Source: Luidia sarsii (Eukaryota; Echinodermata; Asteroidea; Paxillosida; Luidiidae). Taken from it: 64,000 bases of DNA. This document shows positions 57,311 through 64,000 of the stretch, piece after piece; the first letter of the stretch is position 1; each line of letters starts with the position of its first letter. Under the pieces are notes generated by a model. That model saw nothing but the letters and a program-made list of their open reading frames with translations, did no database searches and was not told the origin of the DNA. A program made the position numbers and the translations under genes. Where the stretch lies: assembly GCA_949987565.1 (NCBI GenBank), contig OX465115.1, positions 15,623,242 through 15,687,241 of the forward strand. Reading direction: 5' to 3'.

Positions 57311-60300
57311 TATAATCATTTGTGTAAGGTTGGTGTACATCAGTACATGTTTATTACTTTTGTTGTAGAATCAAGACAATTTATAATTCGACTTACTGAG
57401 TACCATATAAATGTTGCCAATCGTTTGCAAACTAGACTGCCCTGAAATGTTAACATCTTAATAAGCGAGAAGTGCTGGCATTGCAATCCGTGCAGGACAT
57501 TCTTAATGGACCTTTGTCAAAGGTTACAAATAACTCATTGAGCTGTTGTTCTGTACAAAAGCAGTGAAGAAATCAAATTGCCATACAATGGTTCTAACTA
57601 AACTAAACTGCTGAGAATGTCATTCAATCTCAGAGTGAGGTCGTTGTCAGATCCTTACCGTGTTGCTCTAAGCTAACCTTTGAGTTTGGAGCCTAAAATA
57701 CCCGGATTGGTCATCTGCATTTCAGAAACAATCAGCCAATAGAGGATGCTTACATACTGAGTCATTGTAATCTTAGCCTGCATTTGGAACTGGAAGGCGG
57801 ATGCTGTAATTTTGCACAGAGGCTTGATAATGACGACATATCATCGCTCTTTCCTTTTTTATAAAATCTCAATATGAAGTACATGTAGCAGCGCACATGT
57901 ACAATGTATGCATGCAACAGGCAACTTCAGATATGAGTTGAAGGTCACTGAACAGGTGTTGTGGCACAGGAAATGGGTACAACTGCCTGCAATTTTTCAC
58001 TCCAAAGACAGTTGGTTTCCCGAAAGTGTCAAGACGGAGACTGTCCGTGAGCGATACCCAGAGGACTTCAAGATGCAAGGCATATGAAATGTCTCTTTTA
58101 GATACTTTTGAGAAACTATCAGTCTCACGTACTATAACATGGTGATTTGTGAAAGAGATCCACACTCTTTATTTATTGTACAGCCAAAGGCATACAGTAG
58201 CTTCCCCTGAGAATACTTAGAACCACGAGTCTAAAAAAAAAAAAATGCTTTAGTGCAATTTTGTCAGTTCTGTTAAAGACCGACCACAAATCATTACTAG
58301 GGCCTATAGGTTGACCTTTGTACAAGTGTACACATTATATCCTGACTGCGACCCGTAAAACAAAAGTCTACGAGACATTTTGGCCAAAAGGAAGTGCAGT
58401 TCGATCGTCTCAAGTCTTCGCCAGAAAAGTTGGCAGTGTTTTTTGGGGGTGTGCTTTACAACTGTCAGTTATCTTTAGTCGTAGTTTAATTTTTAATTTC
58501 CACTTTTCTTCATCTTCTCGACAAAATAGTTTCAGAGATTTGAAGGTTTTCAGGGTGAGTAGAAGAAGTGATATAGGTTTAGGGTAACATTTTGCAATTT
58601 CTCTTTTGTGAGTGCGTGTGGTTCTGAAAAAAAACCTGGAAGAACTCGAGTCGATGCTTCGAACAGCCTTCAGGAGACCGACCTCGGTTCACCAAAAGAT
58701 GAAAACACAGGTTGGACTTCTTTGTTGAAGTTGAAGCTTTATATATTTTTTTCAAAATGCAGTATAGCCCTCAAAACAGAAAGACACCAAAGGCCTCCCA
58801 TTTTCATGTCTTGGACTTTAAAATGGATGAAAGAAATAGAAATGAAGCCTAAACCTAGGCCGGGTTTTGGAAAAGGGCCTTGAACTCACGCTCAATTTGT
58901 TGTGACCCGAACAGAAATCTGCCATGAATATACTAAAGAGTGTAGGCTGTAGCCATTTTGGAGGATTTTTAATCAAACTTCAAACTGTGACTGTGTCATA
59001 CCCTATGACCTTTTCATTTCTCTACCAGCCAATGGGGGAGGGAAGGGTTGGGTGGAGGCTAGGAGCCCTGCAACCCATTAGCTGAGCAGTAGGGGAGGAC
59101 CAACCTGATAACTGGGGTCACCTGGCACCAGTTGACCCCAGGGAGTGGGGTCACAGATTGGTGCCAGCCCAAAACCAAAGACCAATAAAAAAAGAGGGTG
59201 CAAGTATTGCCAAATTTTTAACTGCTATTAAATGCATGACTTCTACGCTGCAAGAACACCCATTGCATTCTGAAGTCGGACAGGCCTGCTGTTTTCAATT
59301 CACACAAAACAAGACAGTTTCTCAAAGACTTGCATTACTGTAATTCTCCACAGCTCAGAAAGACCTCCGATAGAAGCTTCTCAGGTTAAAGAACTTCAGA
59401 CATTGGGGAACCATCTGCCGGAATCGAAACCAATCTTGATCTGTCAGAGTACCATTAGTAGGCATTTGTTTTGGATCATTTTAAGTCGGTGAGAAGTTGC
59501 CAGTAGTTCCTGAGCCTCGCAGTGCTTCAACTCAAGCAGTACTGTAAGTCAGAAATCAGACAGTATCCCAAAATTCCCATCCTTGAAAGATGTTGCTTCA
59601 TAATCACAACTCTAAAATTTTCTCTCAGTGAAAAGGCTGACAACTTGGTTACATCAGAGAACAGACTGACCCACTTCATACATGTACATAACCTATTCCT
59701 CCTCCTTCCCCTTCTCCTTCTCTTCCTCCTCCTGCCCATCCTCTCCTCCTGATCCATCTCATCATCATCCTCCTCTTCTTCCTCCTCCTTACTCCCTAAG
59801 AGCTTTGAGCATGCCGATATCTACTCTGTACAGTAGGTCACGAATAGTTGGGATTTCAAAAATGATGTGACAAGACAAGACAACAGGGAAGGAGTGTTTA
59901 TTCAACCCTTTGGCCTGACCGCCTGTCTTCATCAGAGTCTTCCCAGCAACTGGACAGCCAGAGTGTCAGTGATCCATTTTCACAATCCAAGCACCGTTTA
60001 TGTTTATCGAGAGGGGTTGAGGGCAATTCACACACAGAACAATTTTCAAAATTGTACCAACGTTTCAATCCTACTCCTATTCCTAGCAGGATTAGCTTTT
60101 GTTCTTGACAAAATTTTCAGATCAATTGCGGTTCAAAATGCATTTTTCATTCACACGCCAAAGAATCGCGATCCCAAAAACCCTAACATGATTGACATTT
60201 TTTTGTTCTTGACAAAATTTCCGTATCAATTTGCAATTTGGCATTTTTCGTTCACACGTCAAAGAATCGCGACCCCAAAAACCCTGACGCGATTGCGTTT

Positions 60301-63300
60301 AGCATTATCGTCAAACTGCGCTTGCATCTTTCCTGAGGGTAGTACTAGTACACATGCAGAGAGATATAAACAAGCTCTGTTACTTTGTGTCAGTTACTTT
60401 GTGGCACCAGCTAGTAATAGCATGAAGTGTGAGCAACGCATCTAGAGGCCTACTCTGGGGGGGGGGGGTAATAATATTAGTGCTTTTTCCCCCAGGCAGT
60501 AATCACATGTATGTATTCTCGTATGTTTGTGTGATTTCTACTTTCTAGTCAAAATCAGAATATAATGGTGTCAGTGTACGATTGATGTCCTCAAGCCTAG
60601 CCTCAATGCCGGACCAAACAGGTCTGTTAACCCACAGACCCAGTCACATGGCATCGGTGCCTGCTGGCACGTAATTGTACTTTAATTTGAGGGTTCAATG
60701 GTAGGAGGTTAGCGGAAAATCTCTGGAGAGACTTCCTTTCCCTTCGCTGGGCATCTCTCTGAATCTGCAGCCTGTATCATGATCAGTGCAGTACAGCAGT
60801 GTCTATTTATTTGTGTTTGAAACTTTGAATCATGTTTTTTTTCCAATTTCTTCAGTTATTCAGTCAATTATCCATCCAGGGGTAGATTTCACAAAGCTCA
60901 CTGTCTTGCGATTGATCATAGGTTACGATGGGTTTGGTGAAATTGGCTGCAGGTATAGTATCTTATTCAGATGGCTACAGTCTGGTAATTCTTTTATGAA
61001 CTTCACGAACTATGAACTTACCAACTGGCACCAAGTATCGACTTGTCATACCAAACAGAAACTACACTCAGTGGAATTCAATATTTCTCATTCCATGTAT
61101 TGCTTTGGATGCAAGGTTACTTTACATTAGTGCATGGACGTGTCGTGAAGGATCACTATTGATTTTAACTTCCTGCATAAAAGCCATCTTAATTACTGCA
61201 GTACGAGTAGTTGCAGTAGCCATAGAGTCACCTACCGTACAGTGTACATGTATGAAGGTAAGTTAAAGAGAGACACAGGTCTGGATGATTACTAATGAGC
61301 TTAAATCTGCTGTAATCTGATGTAAATTTACTGGCACTCCTTTTTGGGTAGTGGTCCTCTCACACTACAGAACCCATTGTTTTGTATAAGCCTATAAAGA
61401 GGAACACCAGAGATTCCAATGAAATAGTTCTACCAAGGAGGTATACCTCCTTGGTTCTACTGCAGGCGTGATAAGAAGTTCCTCTTTACCTTCTCTTACA
61501 TGTATGTACATGTATTCATTTAATTCCATAAACATCTATTCCTATTTGCTTGCAGTTGCACACAACAAACTTGTACAATGTTTTCTTTTCGTGCCAGTCC
61601 AGAATCTAATGCACTAGGATTACTAATGCACTGCATGACTACTGGTAATGAATACCATCACCTTTAGTGAGATTGGTTAGAATCAGGTAACAGTCAGTAC
61701 AAAGGTCACAGAGGCGCATGAACTTTGACCTCATACAGGCACATGTGTGTGTAAGTGCTCTGCCAGTAACACACCCTAAGCCACTGGTCAGGCTATCAGT
61801 AACACTGTATATTGTTGTACCATACCTCCATCTTGGGTCCATGATTGTATGTACAATGAAGGCCTACTGTACACCCACACTCATTTTTGTATCCTAATTG
61901 CTTTGTTCTTGTGCACTATACAACCAAACTAGAAAACAAAATTTAAATGCTCCCATTTCAGCCACATTCACTTTCCTGGGTAGAAATTTGGGCCGTGTGT
62001 CCCTTTTAATATAACACTACAATTTGCGACGGATTCTTACCCATCACAAATTTCCCGTTTTTGAGTTATTTCCAAATACCAGTTTCGTGAAAACCTTGTG
62101 GAGACCTACAGGCAGTACCATTACAGTTTCCCTGTGGAGACCTATTCAACCTATTGGACTACATGCAGGTCTCCATAAGGCACAAGATTCGTGCCCACAA
62201 AAGCTGCTACATCAATGCTTTCCAATCCCTACACAGTGTGGCCGACCGGAACTCTTCAATTACTAGTTGCATTGACCCAACAAATTTCTCAATCAACCCT
62301 TTTTGGGTCTTCAAAATTGGGAGAGATTTGTGGGGGGGGGGGGGAGGGAGAGGGGGGAGGAATCTGTAATACCCCCATATTGGAAAATAACCACCATCAT
62401 TCAATCTATTTTCAGGCAAGTGACACATTCATGGTCAACGGATTTACTTTTCAGTGACCAGCTCATCCAGCTGCATAGTTGGGCTGCTTGGGAATGGATG
62501 CGAAAGGGTACCCGTGGTAATAAAGAAAAGTGCACAAAATGTCCATCCCCACGAAAAAAAAGAAAGGAATGACACATGCTCATTAAGTCTGTCTGTCACG
62601 CAATAATGAGAAAAACAGGACTGGTATGTTAAGATGATGAACATTTGAAAGGGATGTGTCTGCTTATAAAGCTATGAGGTGCCAACATCATCATTTTTGT
62701 TAGATGAGTGGTGTAGCACACAGACTTGGTATTGCACTTTCTGATGGATGGGGAATTATGTCTGCATGTCAGGACGTGAAATAAGATGGTATGGACTATA
62801 GAGTATGGGGAATAACTTAGTGCTGACTATAGAAGTACCATTCCAATTGCGCAAATAATTGTGATTTTCATTGCAATTCAAAAACCTGTTCTTTTTTTTT
62901 TCTTACGCCCACATGCGCCAAAAAATTGCGACGCAAAAAGAAACGCCAGCCAATTGTGGCTAGCAAATTTAGCAATATTGGTCAAATGGTGCGTATGTTT
63001 TTGTGGGTGGCTCGTGCAGGAAGATATAGATGTAAACAAGCACGGCACTTCCTGTCAGTCAGAGCACGAGCAGTTCATTGTGGGATTCAAAACAAAATTG
63101 CGATTTCTACGGAGCGTTCCCACACGCACTGCATGGCAATTAGACGTGATTATTTATAGAGAAGTTGCACTGATAACAGACTCTGAATCGCGATTCAAAT
63201 CCCACTGTACAACAGGAAACAGCTCTCAAGATAAAGAACAATTATGCAGACATGACTCCGCTTTGAGGAAACTTCTTCATCGCTGTTCCCATGGAAAAGT

Positions 63301-64000
63301 CATGAAGAAGACTTCAGGGGACGTGGCATATTGTGAACGAATCAGATCAGATTTGGGCTGGGAATTTTTTTCTTGCATAAATGGGATTTACCGTTGAAAA
63401 TTTCACGCACAATGCCTGTGCAATGCAACAGATGCAAAAACTAGAATGTTGCATTGAGTTGAGTTGTTGTTGTTTGATGTGGTTTTTTTTTATGAGGCAG
63501 GCCTCAGATTACCCGGGGGAAACTATTTCATTTTCATTTTGAAGTCAGCCTGGGTTGCTAGACCTCAGAGGCTAAACTTATTTCTGGAGTGTTTTTTTCC
63601 CTTCCAGCAAAAGTTTGTTTACCCATGGTTTACAAAACTCCCAATTGTGAGTGTGGCAACTTCTTGTCTCGAATAATGCTCAAAAGGAAACACTTGCCTT
63701 TCTAAAGTCATGTTTGTGTAACTGCAAGCTATACATTCATCCATTGTGGAATGAAATGTGTATTATTGTAACATCTTAAGGATTTTTCTCTCTTGAGAAT
63801 CTATATTGTTAGGCTATTAGTATTAACTTTTTTCAATTTTTTTTTTATTTTTTTATAAATGATTTCTTGTTAATGGTTTATTTTCCTCCCTGCTAGGATA
63901 AACATGTCAGGCCCTCTAACTTTTGACATTCATGTATTGCAGGACATAATAGTCAGTGAGCAGTTTGCAACAGTTTTTTGTATCAATGGAATACTATTAT
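57311..64000. other. No supported gene
   Basis: AT-rich DNA. Open frames at 59867-60445 and 62861-63397 (plus) show no domain, no repeat-free coding character and no splice context; both overlap related repeat-like segments containing AATTGCGA or AATCGCGA. A further GGTCCTGCTAGGAT-family copy lies at 63891-63990, beginning CCCTGCTAGGATAAACATGT. Poly-G runs occur at 60457 and 62332. Confidence 0.5.

Noticed and set aside
59867..60445. 192-codon plus-strand frame
   Set aside because: No recognisable domain or splice context; it overlaps repeated segments that recur near 62.9 kb and elsewhere.
62861..63397. 178-codon plus-strand frame
   Set aside because: No domain, and its left part resembles repeat sequence; without transcripts or homology it cannot be supported.

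Overview
This is intron- and repeat-rich animal nuclear DNA. Coding exons are short, GC-rich islands in AT-rich, microsatellite-rich surroundings. HYR (hyalin repeat) exon arrays, a SEA domain of perlecan type and the repeat content suggest an invertebrate deuterostome, most plausibly an echinoderm; the phylum is an inference. No bacterial gene, CRISPR array, rRNA or intact tRNA was found.

All convincing coding sequence is on the minus strand, so transcription runs from high to low coordinates. Three exon groups are visible. (1) 35140-33116: four exons giving an acidic Ser-Gly-containing linker and then a SEA domain with perlecan-like spacing and an IPGDQ motif. (2) 23313-22917: one exon with an ATG, a clean signal peptide and two complete LDL-receptor class A (LDLa) modules. 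(3) 5085-665: five consecutive HYR exons of 255, 258, 255, 255 and 255 nt, each starting and ending in phase 1. All splice phases are compatible across the three groups. The order SEA-LDLa-HYR could therefore be one long extracellular-matrix gene, or two tandem genes with a second start at the LDLa exon. The gene or genes continue past the left edge, and no first exon for the SEA part was found.

The 17.8 kb intron (5086-22916), the 9.8 kb gap (23314-33115) and almost everything right of 35.1 kb are non-coding. They hold foldback elements, tRNA-derived SINE-like copies, short inverted-repeat transposons (one with an exact TTAA target duplication) and large tandem arrays: a 12-bp G-rich array at 8.7-9.2 kb, GGAGAA at 51.7-52.1 kb and a 13-bp minisatellite at 54.8-55.8 kb. 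A family whose core is GGTCCTGCTAGGAT recurs more than 20 times, sometimes as perfect palindromes.

The least expected signal is a tandemly repeated family carrying a histone-mRNA 3' stem-loop (GGCTCTTTTCAGAGCC) followed by a purine-rich CAAGAGA-like element. It forms an array of five at 6.3-6.8 kb, an oppositely oriented array at 13.6-14.1 kb in the same intron, and single copies at 43.3, 52.5 and 57.2 kb.
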